Assembly: GCA_964393615.1 (NCBI GenBank)
Contig: CAYMUR010000003.1
Location: 1 to 64,000, forward strand
DNA: 64,000 nucleotides
Source of the DNA: CAYMUR01 sp964393615
Lineage (GTDB): Bacteria; Planctomycetota; Planctomycetia; Pirellulales; Pirellulaceae
Direction of reading: 5' to 3'
The position numbers and the translations under genes are program-made. Shown in pieces: positions 9,736-17,897 of the stretch; position 1 is the stretch's first letter, and each line of letters opens with the position of its first letter. Under the pieces are notes generated by a model. It saw nothing but the letters and a program-made list of their open reading frames with translations, did not search any database and was not told the DNA's origin.

Positions 9736-9765
9736 GTTGGTTGTTACTATGTTGGTTGTTACTAT
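9736..9765. repeat. Perfect 15-bp tandem duplication over the pilT stop codon
   Basis: GTTGGTTGTTACTAT occurs at 9736-9750 and again at 9751-9765 on the plus strand. On the coding strand the copies read ATAGTAACAACCAAC, so the pilT stop and the first bases after it are duplicated without changing the protein. Confidence 0.95.
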
Positions 9766-10886
9766 GCTGCCATTTCTTCGTCGTCATCATCGTGATCGGG
9801 GCCTTCGTCGCTGATACCTTGTCTGGCTCGGGCAATTCGTTTGGCCAGTTCGTCGGCTGAATTAGCTTTGGAAAGTGCGTCTTCGACCGAAATTTGGTCC
9901 TCTCGCCAGAGATTAAAGATGGCGTCATCTAACAATTGCATCCCTAACTTGGCTCCTGTCTGAATGGATGAATTAATACGAAAAGTTTTGTTTTCACGAA
10001 TCAGGTTAGCGATGCCGGGAGTGACGACCAGCAGTTCGTGGGCGGCAATACGGCCTCCACTAGTGCGAGGAAGCAGGCATTGCGACAACACAGCGATAAT
10101 CGAGGTAGAAAGCTGGGTGCGGATTTGATCCTGTTGATTCGTAGGAAACACGTCAATGATCCGGTTAACGGTTCCTTGGGCTCCGGTGGTGTGCAATGTT
10201 CCAAAAACAACGTGCCCCGTCTCGGCCGCCTGGATAGCGGCTTCGATTGTCTCCAGGTCTCGCAATTCACCGACAAGAATCACGTCCGGGTCTTGGCGCA
10301 GTGCACGTCGGATTGCTTCGGCAAAATCTGGCACGTCGACACCAACTTCCCGCTGATTGACAGTCGATTTTTTATGGGTGTGGTAAAACTCGATCGGGTC
10401 CTCGATCGTGATGACATGGTGATCGACATTGTCATTGATGTAGGTAATCATGCTGGCCAGTGTGGTGCTTTTGCCGGATCCAGTTGGCCCCGTCACCAGG
10501 AACAGACCTCGAGGACGCATGCAGAGTCCTGCCACAGCCTCGGGCAGCCCCAATTGCTCGAAGGTCATGAATTCATTGGGAATCTGTCGCAGTACCATTC
10601 CAATGTTGCCTTTTTGCTTGAAAATCGACACACGGAACCGAGCTGCGTCACCAAAAGCAAATCCGAAATCGCTGCCTCCCTGCTCCTGCAATTCCCGTTG
10701 ACAACGTTCTGGAGCGATCGCTTTCATCAAGTCCATGGTGTCTTGCGATTCTAATGTCTTGGTCTCTAGACGGCGCATTCGACCATGGAGACGCAGTACG
10801 GGCGGCTGTCCGACGGCAAGGTGAATATCACTGGCGCCCTGTTTAACACACGCTTGCAACAGTTTGTCGATCAGGATCGAGGGCAT
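9762..10886 (-). CDS. pilT: PilT-type retraction ATPase
   Basis: 374 residues, the usual length for PilT. Walker A GPTGSGKS at 133-140, ITIEDPIEFYH at 159-169, Walker B DVILVGE at 201-207, HVVFGTLHTTGA at 225-236, and the PilT hallmark AIRRALRQDP at 191-200 (canonical AIRALLREDP). The zinc-binding Cys pairs of GspE/PilB are absent, as expected. The last 20 residues are a run of acidic residues (DEGPDHDDDDEEM) not needed for PilT function. The stop TAG falls inside the first copy of a perfect 15-bp tandem duplication (9736-9765) and is followed directly by TAA. Role: powers pilus retraction; its presence argues for a type IV pilus rather than a pure type II secretion system. It could also be PilU. 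Confidence 0.9.
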   Translation of the reverse strand: MPSILIDKLLQACVKQGASDIHLAVGQPPVLRLHGRMRRLETKTLESQDTMDLMKAIAPERCQRELQEQGGSDFGFAFGDAARFRVSIFKQKGNIGMVLRQIPNEFMTFEQLGLPEAVAGLCMRPRGLFLVTGPTGSGKSTTLASMITYINDNVDHHVITIEDPIEFYHTHKKSTVNQREVGVDVPDFAEAIRRALRQDPDVILVGELRDLETIEAAIQAAETGHVVFGTLHTTGAQGTVNRIIDVFPTNQQDQIRTQLSTSIIAVLSQCLLPRTSGGRIAAHELLVVTPGIANLIRENKTFRINSSIQTGAKLGMQLLDDAIFNLWREDQISVEDALSKANSADELAKRIARARQGISDEGPDHDDDDEEMAA

Positions 10887-11493
10887 AGAACACGGGTCCT
10901 GGTAATACGGGAAATGGATAACGAGATTTCGGCCCGTTGCAAATCTGCAAGCAGATCGTGCAAAATCCAGCTGAAATCACGACGTTCGTTGGGGGCGGGA
11001 GTCCTCTTCGTCTGTCCGGTTCAGGCTGTTGCCTCGCAGCCTATTATCAACTCGTACCACACCCAGCGAATGGATTGAGTACTTTTGTTCATGAAAAGGA
11101 CGAACGTCCCCGGGTTTACAATGGTCTATAAAGTCCTCAGCCAACTGGCTGAGAGGAAGTTGGTTAGAGAAACCATTTTTTATTGTGACCGCCTGCGGAT
11201 GGTTATTTCGACAACCTGCCAGCTTTTTGCCAACGGTGGCCGTTGTTGATCCGACGACTGGACAACGTTTACCCGTGCAGAAAGATTATTTGCAGCGAGT
11301 GGAAATAACTCAAGGAAACGGTGAATTGAGCCCTGCAAAAAGCCAAGCGGCCCTTTGTCGCAGGGGGCACCGTCAAAACGGCCACAAACGGCCACAAGTT
11401 AATTCCTTCCCAGCCGCAAGTCCCGCTCTGCCTTCACACCATTATAGGCGGTATGAAGCGTCGGGCGAAGCTTCTTCTGTTGGGCGATTTCTC
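10887..11493. other. 607-base gap between the upstream GspE and pilT genes
   Basis: No convincing gene. It holds a perfect 7-bp hairpin CTCAGCC-AACT-GGCTGAG at 11136-11153, a weak hairpin TGGTT-AGAGA-AACCA followed by six T at 11161-11181 (plus-strand sense, where no plus-strand gene precedes it), and a 10-bp direct repeat AACGGCCACA at 11377-11396. The gap probably contains the pilT promoter, but none can be picked with confidence. Confidence 0.6.
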
Positions 11494-13257
11494 TCAATTT
11501 ACATCGGTTGAAAGCTTACGATTGCCTAATTGTTGGAGTGCACGGAAGTCACCTTCGGAAGGCTTGGCGTGGCGATAAACTTCTTCCAGGGTGGTGATCC
11601 CTTGCAATGCTTTTTCTATTCCATCTACGTAAAGTGATGACATGCCTTCGTTTACAGCAACTCCGCGGATTTGGGTCGAAGAACTTCCATCAAAAATTAA
11701 TTGCCGGACGGCACTCGTGACCGTCATTAATTCGAAAATACCAAGTCGGCCCTGGTAGCCCCGTTTCTGGCAGCGACCACAGCCCCGTCCTCGCATGAAT
11801 TCAGCACCCTCCAGCATTGATTCGGGAACCCCGGCGGCTTCCAATTCGCCGTCTGACGGCCGAAATGGTTCTTTACAATGAGTGCAATTGACCCGTACCA
11901 GACGTTGAGCCATGATCCCAATCACGCTGCTGGCAACGAGATAGCCAGGTACTCCCATGTCGATCATGCGCGTTACGGCGCTGGGCGCATCGTTCGTGTG
12001 CAAGGTACTAAAAACCAAGTGTCCAGTTAATGACGCTTGGATTCCCATCGATGCTGTCTCTAAATCCCGCATTTCTCCAACCAGAATGATGTTTGGTGCT
12101 TGTCGCAACATGGAGCGAATGATGCGAGAAAAATCCAGGCCAATGTTGTGTCGGACTTCCACTTGGTTAATGCCAGGTAGATAGTATTCGACCGGATCTT
12201 CGGCGGTAATGATTTTGCGGTCGGGGCGATTTAGCTCGTTGAGTGCGGCGTACAGGGTAGTAGTTTTCCCAGATCCGGTGGGGCCGGTGACGAGGATGAT
12301 CCCATTGGGTCGACGAAGCAGGCTCCAGATCTTTTCGTAGTTGTGTTGGCTGAGGCCCAGGTTGCGGACGCCGATGCGGATGTTGTCCTTGTCCAGTAGA
12401 CGCATCACGACCGATTGACCGTGATTGGTGGGGATGACGCTGACACGTAAATCGAGCTCTTTTCCGGCAGCTTCGACTTTGATCCGGCCATCCTGTGGTC
12501 GACGACGCTCGGCGATGTCCATTTTGGCCAGGATTTTCACTCGGGAAATCAGTGGTCCCAGCATCCGCCGCGGTGGACTGTCTCGTTCGATGAGCCGACC
12601 ATCGATGCGATAGCGGATACGCACTCGTCCTTCGAAGGGCTCAATATGGATATCAGAAGCTCGGAGCTGAACGGCTTCGGTAATCATCAAGTGCACAAGT
12701 CGGACGATGGGAGCGCTGTTCTCGTCAACAATTTCGTCGTCGGAAGTCGAGTCACTTTCCGTTTCCGTAAAGTCGATGGCCGTGTCGGTGAACTCTTGCA
12801 GCATCGAGTCGGCACTTTCTTCGGCAATCTGGCCATAGTACCGATTGATGGCTTCATGAATATTTTCCCTTGGGGCAAGGGCAATTTCGATCTTTTTGTT
12901 AAGGATGAAGCGAAGTTTGTCCATCGTTTCCAGGTTAAATGGATCGCAGACGATCACATGCAGAATGCCTTCTTCTTCTTTGTAGGGCAGGACCGTGTTT
13001 TCTCGGGCTACCGATTCTGGGACGAGTTCAACAGTCGCTGGCGGAACCACTGTCTCTTCGAGATTGATAAATTCGAGGTGATGTTGCTCTGCCACAGCTC
13101 GCATTACCTCTTCTCCGGTGGCATACCCCAGACGTGTCAGAGTATCCATCAACGGATTATCGTCGCGAGAGGCAACCGCTTGCGCGTCGGCCAACTGTTC
13201 GGCGCTGATGATACCACGCCGGATGAGGATGTCAGGAAAATCATCAACTTTGGCCAT
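11494..13257 (-). CDS. GspE/PilB-family assembly ATPase (first gene of cluster)
   Basis: About 587 residues from the ATG at 13257 (GAGAATG about 10 bases upstream); the frame also allows a GTG at 13266. Numbering below is from that GTG. N-terminal MshEN-like domains cover about 1-150, followed by an acidic linker (about 155-185, FTDTAIDFTETESDSTSDDE). Walker A GPTGSGKT at 328-335, IITAEDPVEYY at 352-362, Walker B IILVGEMRD at 393-401, His box HLVFSTLHTNDA at 416-427, and a zinc site from Cys461/Cys464 and Cys496/Cys499. It resembles the GspE at 7864-9591 but with a different linker and N-terminus. Role: assembly ATPase; why one cluster needs two is unknown, and they may serve different pilin sets. 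It is separated from pilT by 607 bases and so may be its own transcript. Confidence 0.92.
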   Translation of the reverse strand: MAKVDDFPDILIRRGIISAEQLADAQAVASRDDNPLMDTLTRLGYATGEEVMRAVAEQHHLEFINLEETVVPPATVELVPESVARENTVLPYKEEEGILHVIVCDPFNLETMDKLRFILNKKIEIALAPRENIHEAINRYYGQIAEESADSMLQEFTDTAIDFTETESDSTSDDEIVDENSAPIVRLVHLMITEAVQLRASDIHIEPFEGRVRIRYRIDGRLIERDSPPRRMLGPLISRVKILAKMDIAERRRPQDGRIKVEAAGKELDLRVSVIPTNHGQSVVMRLLDKDNIRIGVRNLGLSQHNYEKIWSLLRRPNGIILVTGPTGSGKTTTLYAALNELNRPDRKIITAEDPVEYYLPGINQVEVRHNIGLDFSRIIRSMLRQAPNIILVGEMRDLETASMGIQASLTGHLVFSTLHTNDAPSAVTRMIDMGVPGYLVASSVIGIMAQRLVRVNCTHCKEPFRPSDGELEAAGVPESMLEGAEFMRGRGCGRCQKRGYQGRLGIFELMTVTSAVRQLIFDGSSSTQIRGVAVNEGMSSLYVDGIEKALQGITTLEEVYRHAKPSEGDFRALQQLGNRKLSTDVN

Positions 13258-13774
13258 AATAAGCACATTCTCTATTTCATGCGGTTGACATCATCATCTT
13301 GATTTAGCTGATCGGTAACGTCAACTGGTGAAGGAGTAGAACAGTCGCCAGAAGAAAAATAGCTATTTTTTAGGGGGATTTTGCCTTTTGCAACGGTTTG
13401 CCAGGGTGGGGGATGGCACGGTTTTACCGTCTAAATCGGTTTCCCTATCAATCCTTGCAAATGGTCCTCGACACCGCTTGTTGGGAAAAGTCGATAGGGA
13501 CCTCTAACGATATCGGACAATTAACTCGTTGGCTGACCTGAAACTGTTGGGGCCCGGCGAGAGTGTTGACGGTTATCGAACCACAGTCCAGGTCCGCCGT
13601 GGTGTTATTTCTGGTCAGGCGTGCTTGCTCGATGCTGCCGATGCCAAGATAATCATGGCACTTGGTGTCGCTTTGGCGAGGCACGCGACCGTGTTGTTTC
13701 AAATAGGCCAGGGCATCATAATCGGCCATCCGGTCAAGGTCAGAGAATCGAGTAAAAAAATAAGGAAATCTACC
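13258..13774. other. About 510-base gap between divergent genes
   Basis: Lies between the minus-strand GspE gene and a plus-strand isomerase-like gene. Contains the 16-base palindrome at 13355-13370. Open frames here (plus from 13529, minus to 13448) show no recognisable domain; the plus frame is in phase with the downstream gene but lacks a signal or ribosome site, so it is treated as upstream sequence. Confidence 0.5.
13355..13370. promoter_or_regulatory. Perfect 16-base palindrome, possible operator
   Basis: AAAAATAGCTATTTTT is its own reverse complement and lies in the intergenic region between two divergent genes, about 100 bases upstream of the GspE start. That place and symmetry suit a dimeric regulator, but AT-rich palindromes also arise by chance. 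Confidence 0.3.
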
Positions 13775-14641
13775 ATGCAGCGACGCGCGTTTCTTCAAAT
13801 CAGTGGAGGGGCTATCGCAGGTGCTAATTGGCCTATTGTAGCCAGTTTACGAGCTGCCGAAGCGAGTGCTACATCATTTGGAGCATTCAAAATAGGTGTC
13901 CAAAGCTATTGTTTTCATCGCTTTAAACTGCCTGTCGCACTGAAACAGATTGAAGCCCTGGGACTGAAGTATGTGGAACTGTTTCCGGGCCACGCTCCTC
14001 TGGGGAGCAGTGACAAACAAGCAGCTTTCCTACTTCGCCTATGTTTGGAACATGGTGTGACGCCGTTGGCACTGGGCGTTGTTAAATTTACCAAGGACCA
14101 CGGAAAGAACCGACAGGCATTTGACCATGCCCAGAGGATGGGAATCAAAGTGCTCAGTGCCGATCCTGAAACGAATAGCTTTGACAGTTTAGATCGTCTT
14201 GTCGAAGAATATGGTATCCCGATTGCCATACATCCTCATGGGCCGCAAGGAGAAGGAAAGTTACACCTCTGGCATCGAGCTGAAATTATTATGGAGGCAG
14301 TCAAGGACCATCATCCGTTGATTGGCACTTGTCTTGACACCGGACATTTGATTCGTTGTGGCCTGGAACCACACAATTTGTATCTTGATCCGGTCCAACA
14401 AATCCGATTTATGGGTCCGCGCAATTTTGGGATTCACCTCAAAGATAACGATAACAAGGTGAATCGAAATGTGGTGATAGGGCGTGGTGCGCTTGATGTG
14501 CCAGGAGTTTTACAGGCTTTACGTCAAATTGAATTTGATGGCTGTATCAGCATTGAGCATGAAGCCAATCCGGAGGACCCCGTTCCCGACATTGCGGCTT
14601 GTATCGAAGTGATCCAACGAGCCGTGCGAGACATTCGCTGA
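13775..14641 (+). CDS. Secreted TIM-barrel sugar-phosphate isomerase/epimerase-like protein
   Basis: 288 residues from the ATG at 13775, which has AAGGAA about 8 bases upstream and gives an export signal QRRAFLQISGGAIAGANWP; the frame is open further upstream without a plausible start. The signal has one Arg pair and an FLQISGGA core, a weak twin-arginine type. The body is an AP_endonuc_2/xylose-isomerase-like TIM barrel: FKIGVQSYCFHRF, LKYVELFPGH, MGIKVLSAD, GIPIAIHPHGP, GTCLDTGHLIRCG and FDGCISIEHEA, with the metal-ligand pattern Glu, His/Asp, His, Glu kept. Many planctomycetes carry dozens of such proteins with unknown sugar or inositol substrates. The flanking genes give no pathway. Substrate cannot be inferred. 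Confidence 0.8.
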   Translation: MQRRAFLQISGGAIAGANWPIVASLRAAEASATSFGAFKIGVQSYCFHRFKLPVALKQIEALGLKYVELFPGHAPLGSSDKQAAFLLRLCLEHGVTPLALGVVKFTKDHGKNRQAFDHAQRMGIKVLSADPETNSFDSLDRLVEEYGIPIAIHPHGPQGEGKLHLWHRAEIIMEAVKDHHPLIGTCLDTGHLIRCGLEPHNLYLDPVQQIRFMGPRNFGIHLKDNDNKVNRNVVIGRGALDVPGVLQALRQIEFDGCISIEHEANPEDPVPDIAACIEVIQRAVRDIR

Positions 14642-14967
14642 AAACAGTTTGTTGAAGTGGGGTCGATGACTGCACGCAAACAATAAAGCGTTGAAATGTC
14701 AAAAGGTGACCTGGGGATGCCACTGGGACGGAGTTTCACAATGCCGGACGTGGGCGAGGCACCTTTTCTAACTGGCTTTAGCAGACTATGTTAGGCAATC
14801 TGAAAGTGGATCGTTCGAATAGCAGCACGGCAGGTTGTAGATTTGCATTTTAGCAATTCGCCAAGCAGATTCTACCAGCAAAGTCGCGCGAGTGAGTTTT
14901 GAGCTGGCTTGGCTTTTCGACTTATAATGATTAGGTTCTGTAGTAGCTTTGTAGTGGAGAGATATCC
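14642..14967. other. 326-base intergenic region with a promoter
   Basis: No gene seen. The right end holds the sigma-70-type promoter described separately. Confidence 0.6.
14899..14928 (+). promoter_or_regulatory. Sigma-70-type promoter for the downstream isomerase gene
   Basis: TTGAGC at 14899-14904 and a perfect TATAAT at 14923-14928 are spaced by 18 bases. The -10 ends 39 bases before the ATG at 14968, leaving room for a short leader with the GGAGAG ribosome site. One of the clearest housekeeping-type promoters in the window. Confidence 0.55.
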
Positions 14968-15783
14968 ATGTCCCATTTTTTGTATTGCTTAAATGGCAGC
15001 ACGATTCGCACTACTCCCGTGCTGACCCAGATCGAGGTGGCGGCCAAGGCTGGGTACGAGGGCATCGAACTTTGGCATGACAAGATCGACGAGCATATCG
15101 CTCAGGGTGGGACGCTTGAGGAGGTCCGTCACGCACTCGACGACCATGGTTTGGCCGTTCCCACTACCATTTATGTGAGGGATTGGTTTGATACCCAGGG
15201 AGATGAACATGCCCAGGCTTTGGAAGAATGCAAACGGTGTATGACCCACGCGGTGGTTCTGGGTGCGCCACACATTATTGCGGCACCACCGAGTGGTCGG
15301 GCGGACTATGATTTGGGAGCCCGCAATTACCGCGAGTTGTTAGAGATAGGTATGGCGCTGGGAGTAAAACCAGCGATGGAGTTTTTGGGATTCGTGGATC
15401 AATTTACGACCATCGAAGACGCCTTGGAAATCATGGAAAAGTCGGGACATCCGGCTGCGTCAACGATCCTGGATCCATTTCATGTTTTTCGTGGAGGAGG
15501 AACGATCGAATCGATTGCCAAGTTGAAGTCATCACAAATTGCTATCAGCCATTTCAATGATGCGCCTGTCGAACCTTCCCGAGAGCAACAACATGATTCC
15601 GATCGGGTGATGCCGGGGGAGGGTCATCTTGATTTGCGCCGCTATCTTGATTTGCTCATCCAAGTACAATACGACCGGTATTTGTCATTGGAACTGTTTC
15701 GCGAAGATTTGTGGGTACAGGATCCATACGATGTAGCCCGAATCGGCTTAGAGAAAATGCGCGAAGTAGTGGAATCAAGGTAA
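14968..15783 (+). CDS. TIM-barrel sugar-phosphate isomerase/epimerase-like protein
   Basis: 271 residues, cytoplasmic, start ATG preceded by GGAGAG at about 6 bases. The fold pattern is that of the AP_endonuc_2/hydroxypyruvate-isomerase/IolE-like group: VAAKAGYEGIELWHDKI (Glu for metal), VLGAPHIIAAPPSGR, GVKPAMEFLGF (Glu), ASTILDPFHVFRGGG (Asp and His), IAISHFNDAP (His) and YLSLELFREDL (Glu). All ligands needed for a divalent metal are visible. It differs from the secreted homologue just upstream in having no signal peptide. It stands alone on its transcript by spacing (164 bases to the next gene). The substrate is open; hydroxypyruvate, tagatose or inosose derivatives are all used in this family. 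Confidence 0.82.
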   Translation: MSHFLYCLNGSTIRTTPVLTQIEVAAKAGYEGIELWHDKIDEHIAQGGTLEEVRHALDDHGLAVPTTIYVRDWFDTQGDEHAQALEECKRCMTHAVVLGAPHIIAAPPSGRADYDLGARNYRELLEIGMALGVKPAMEFLGFVDQFTTIEDALEIMEKSGHPAASTILDPFHVFRGGGTIESIAKLKSSQIAISHFNDAPVEPSREQQHDSDRVMPGEGHLDLRRYLDLLIQVQYDRYLSLELFREDLWVQDPYDVARIGLEKMREVVESR

Positions 15784-15947
15784 CCGTCTGCTGGCAGTGG
15801 ATACTAATACTACCAGGGAATGGTTCTCTCTACGTTCAGGTATGCCTGCAAAACTGATTTACCGCGTTGAATCCGCTCCGTTTGTTGTTTTCCTTGAAAT
15901 GTGCGGCTTGCTGGGAGGAGGATTCGCGTCTTGTCCAGGATTAGCTT

Positions 15948-17897
15948 ATGATGAAACTTAGGGCGACTTTTGTTGGCTTTGTCCGCCAAGGAAACCTGCC
16001 GGTGTTTCACAGCCTTTCGAGACTCACGCAATTTCAACTGCCCCCAGTCTGGCGGGCGTCGAGCTATGTCATAGGTTTCTGCTGGATTGCCCTGTCTGGT
16101 AGCCCTGGTCAGGCTTTCGTCACGTTTCAGTTCACGTATGAAGAAGTGGCTCAAGAAACGGGTACGGGTTTTGATGATCCCGATCAAGGGGAGATTTATC
16201 GGGAGATACTGGAAGATGTGGCCAACAACGTCATCGGATCATTGTTGGATCACACGGCGAATGTAAAGATCCGAGTCGATTTGGCGGAGGATCTGCCGAA
16301 TGACACGTTGGCCCAGGCGGGACAGAATTATTTTCTAGCCCCCGCGACGTTTCAAGATGGAAATGTTGCCACACATATTCAAACGGGAAGTACGGTACCA
16401 GGTGATGCCATGGGAACAATGACCTGGGACTTCACGCATTCCTGGCACTTCGGAGAAGAGGCACCGCCAAAGACAAAATATGATTTTCGTTCGGTAGCTT
16501 TGCATGAAATAACGCATTTGTTGGGACTGTCCAGCTTGATCAATGAAAATGGCCGGGGTTTAAAAGGGACTTTTTACGATACTTTTACGCGCTTTGATTC
16601 ATTTGTGGAAAATGAGAATGGATTGACGCTCATTGAACAAGGACGTTTCAATCAATCTCCTGCAGCATCTCTGCAGGATCTGACGACGGCGACCTATTTT
16701 AACGCTGAGCACTCTCGAGCTGCCAACAATGGAAAGCGAGTCCGGTTGTATACGCCAGATGATTTCGAAAAAAGTTCGATAGGCCATTTGTCAGACAGCA
16801 ACGATCCCTTGGCGCATCGATTGAAGATTGGGACGACGAAACGGCATTGGTCGCTGGTGGACCGGGGGATCTTGCAGGACATCGGGTACCACATTCCCGA
16901 TGCGACCGTTACGGACCGGGAAGAAGTTATTTCCAGCACGTTGCTGAATGTAGAGGGTAGCCTTTATGTGGGTGGTGGACAAACGGCAGCAGGACTTGCT
17001 GGTAGTTTAAAGGTCAACTCTACCGCTACCGTACAGGTGGGTGAATATGTACAAATGTGGCCCACAGGTACTTTGCACGTGGATGGTACCTTGTCCGCTG
17101 AGGGGTATCTTGTGAACAACGGGCATGTCGAAGGCCAGGGTTATGTCGCCACGCACTTTTACAACGAATCAGGCACCTTGTCACCAGGTTCTTCCCTAGG
17201 GCGCCTAACGGTGAACCGATTGACACAGAATTCTACAGGGACCCTGGAAATCGAGATTAGTGGGCCTGCGGCAGGTAGCCAACACGACGTGTTGCAAGTC
17301 CACGAGACGGCAAATTTAGCAGGTCTGTTGAACGTGAAGACGCTGAATGGATATACGGATCCAACAATGCGCGGCACTTTTGACACATTTACAGTCTTGG
17401 AGGCTGGTAACGTCACGGGAAGCTTCGCCTATATCCTTTACAATGAGGAGCCCTTTTCGATCGATGTTGTCCACGAGGATGGTACAAAGAGTATGGTTCT
17501 CGGGAACGGATATTTTCGTAACCTGGTCCAGACAAGCCAGGGCGTAACCATTCAGAATGTCGCGGCAGTACCGGGGGATGCCGACGGCGACTTGGCTGTC
17601 GGATTGGTCGATTTTAATCGTCTGGCGCTTTCCTTTGCACCGTTTGGAACGGGATCCGTCTTGACCTGGGAGCAAGGTAATTTTGACGGCGATCATGACA
17701 TCGACGTCGCCGATTTTAACGCCCTGGCCATTCGATATCATCGAGATGTGTATCATGTAGGGACTGGTTCAGTGTTGAATGTTCCTGAACCGTCGCCGAT
17801 GGTTTTATTGTGGTCCAGTAGTCTGTTGATCCTGTTTTCTAGTTCAAGATGTTGTCGCGAGGAAAAACATGCGGATTCGTTTGGATTACGGTCGTGA
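15948..17897 (+). CDS. Secreted HExxH metalloprotease-like protein with dockerin-like and PEP-CTERM ends
   Basis: 649 residues. A hydrophobic stretch at about 39-57 (SSYVIGFCWIALSGSPGQAF) after an unusually long basic N-region may be the signal peptide. The protease-like part (about 58-320) contains HEITHLLGL with His186, Glu187 and His190; the third metzincin ligand expected at 196 is Ser, so it is not a standard metzincin. Residues about 330-480 look like beta-rich autotransporter-type repeats (SLYVGGGQTAAG, GTLHVDGTLSAEG). Near 545-600 two DxDxD-type loops (PGDADGDLAVGLVDFN and NFDGDHDIDVADFN) form a dockerin type I-like pair. The end has VPEP, a hydrophobic helix and an Arg/Cys-rich tail (about 612-640), a PEP-CTERM sorting signal for an exosortase. 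Its last 29 bases overlap the next gene. Confidence 0.8.
   Translation: MMKLRATFVGFVRQGNLPVFHSLSRLTQFQLPPVWRASSYVIGFCWIALSGSPGQAFVTFQFTYEEVAQETGTGFDDPDQGEIYREILEDVANNVIGSLLDHTANVKIRVDLAEDLPNDTLAQAGQNYFLAPATFQDGNVATHIQTGSTVPGDAMGTMTWDFTHSWHFGEEAPPKTKYDFRSVALHEITHLLGLSSLINENGRGLKGTFYDTFTRFDSFVENENGLTLIEQGRFNQSPAASLQDLTTATYFNAEHSRAANNGKRVRLYTPDDFEKSSIGHLSDSNDPLAHRLKIGTTKRHWSLVDRGILQDIGYHIPDATVTDREEVISSTLLNVEGSLYVGGGQTAAGLAGSLKVNSTATVQVGEYVQMWPTGTLHVDGTLSAEGYLVNNGHVEGQGYVATHFYNESGTLSPGSSLGRLTVNRLTQNSTGTLEIEISGPAAGSQHDVLQVHETANLAGLLNVKTLNGYTDPTMRGTFDTFTVLEAGNVTGSFAYILYNEEPFSIDVVHEDGTKSMVLGNGYFRNLVQTSQGVTIQNVAAVPGDADGDLAVGLVDFNRLALSFAPFGTGSVLTWEQGNFDGDHDIDVADFNALAIRYHRDVYHVGTGSVLNVPEPSPMVLLWSSSLLILFSSSRCCREEKHADSFGLRS

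Noticed and set aside
11161..11181. Hairpin TGGTT-AGAGA-AACCA followed by six T, terminator-like on the plus strand
   Set aside because: The stem is only 5 bp and no plus-strand gene precedes it; the genes on both sides read the other way.
13448..13798. 116-codon frame on the minus strand before the isomerase-like gene
   Set aside because: No ribosome site, no recognisable domain, and it overlaps the start of a well-supported plus-strand gene.
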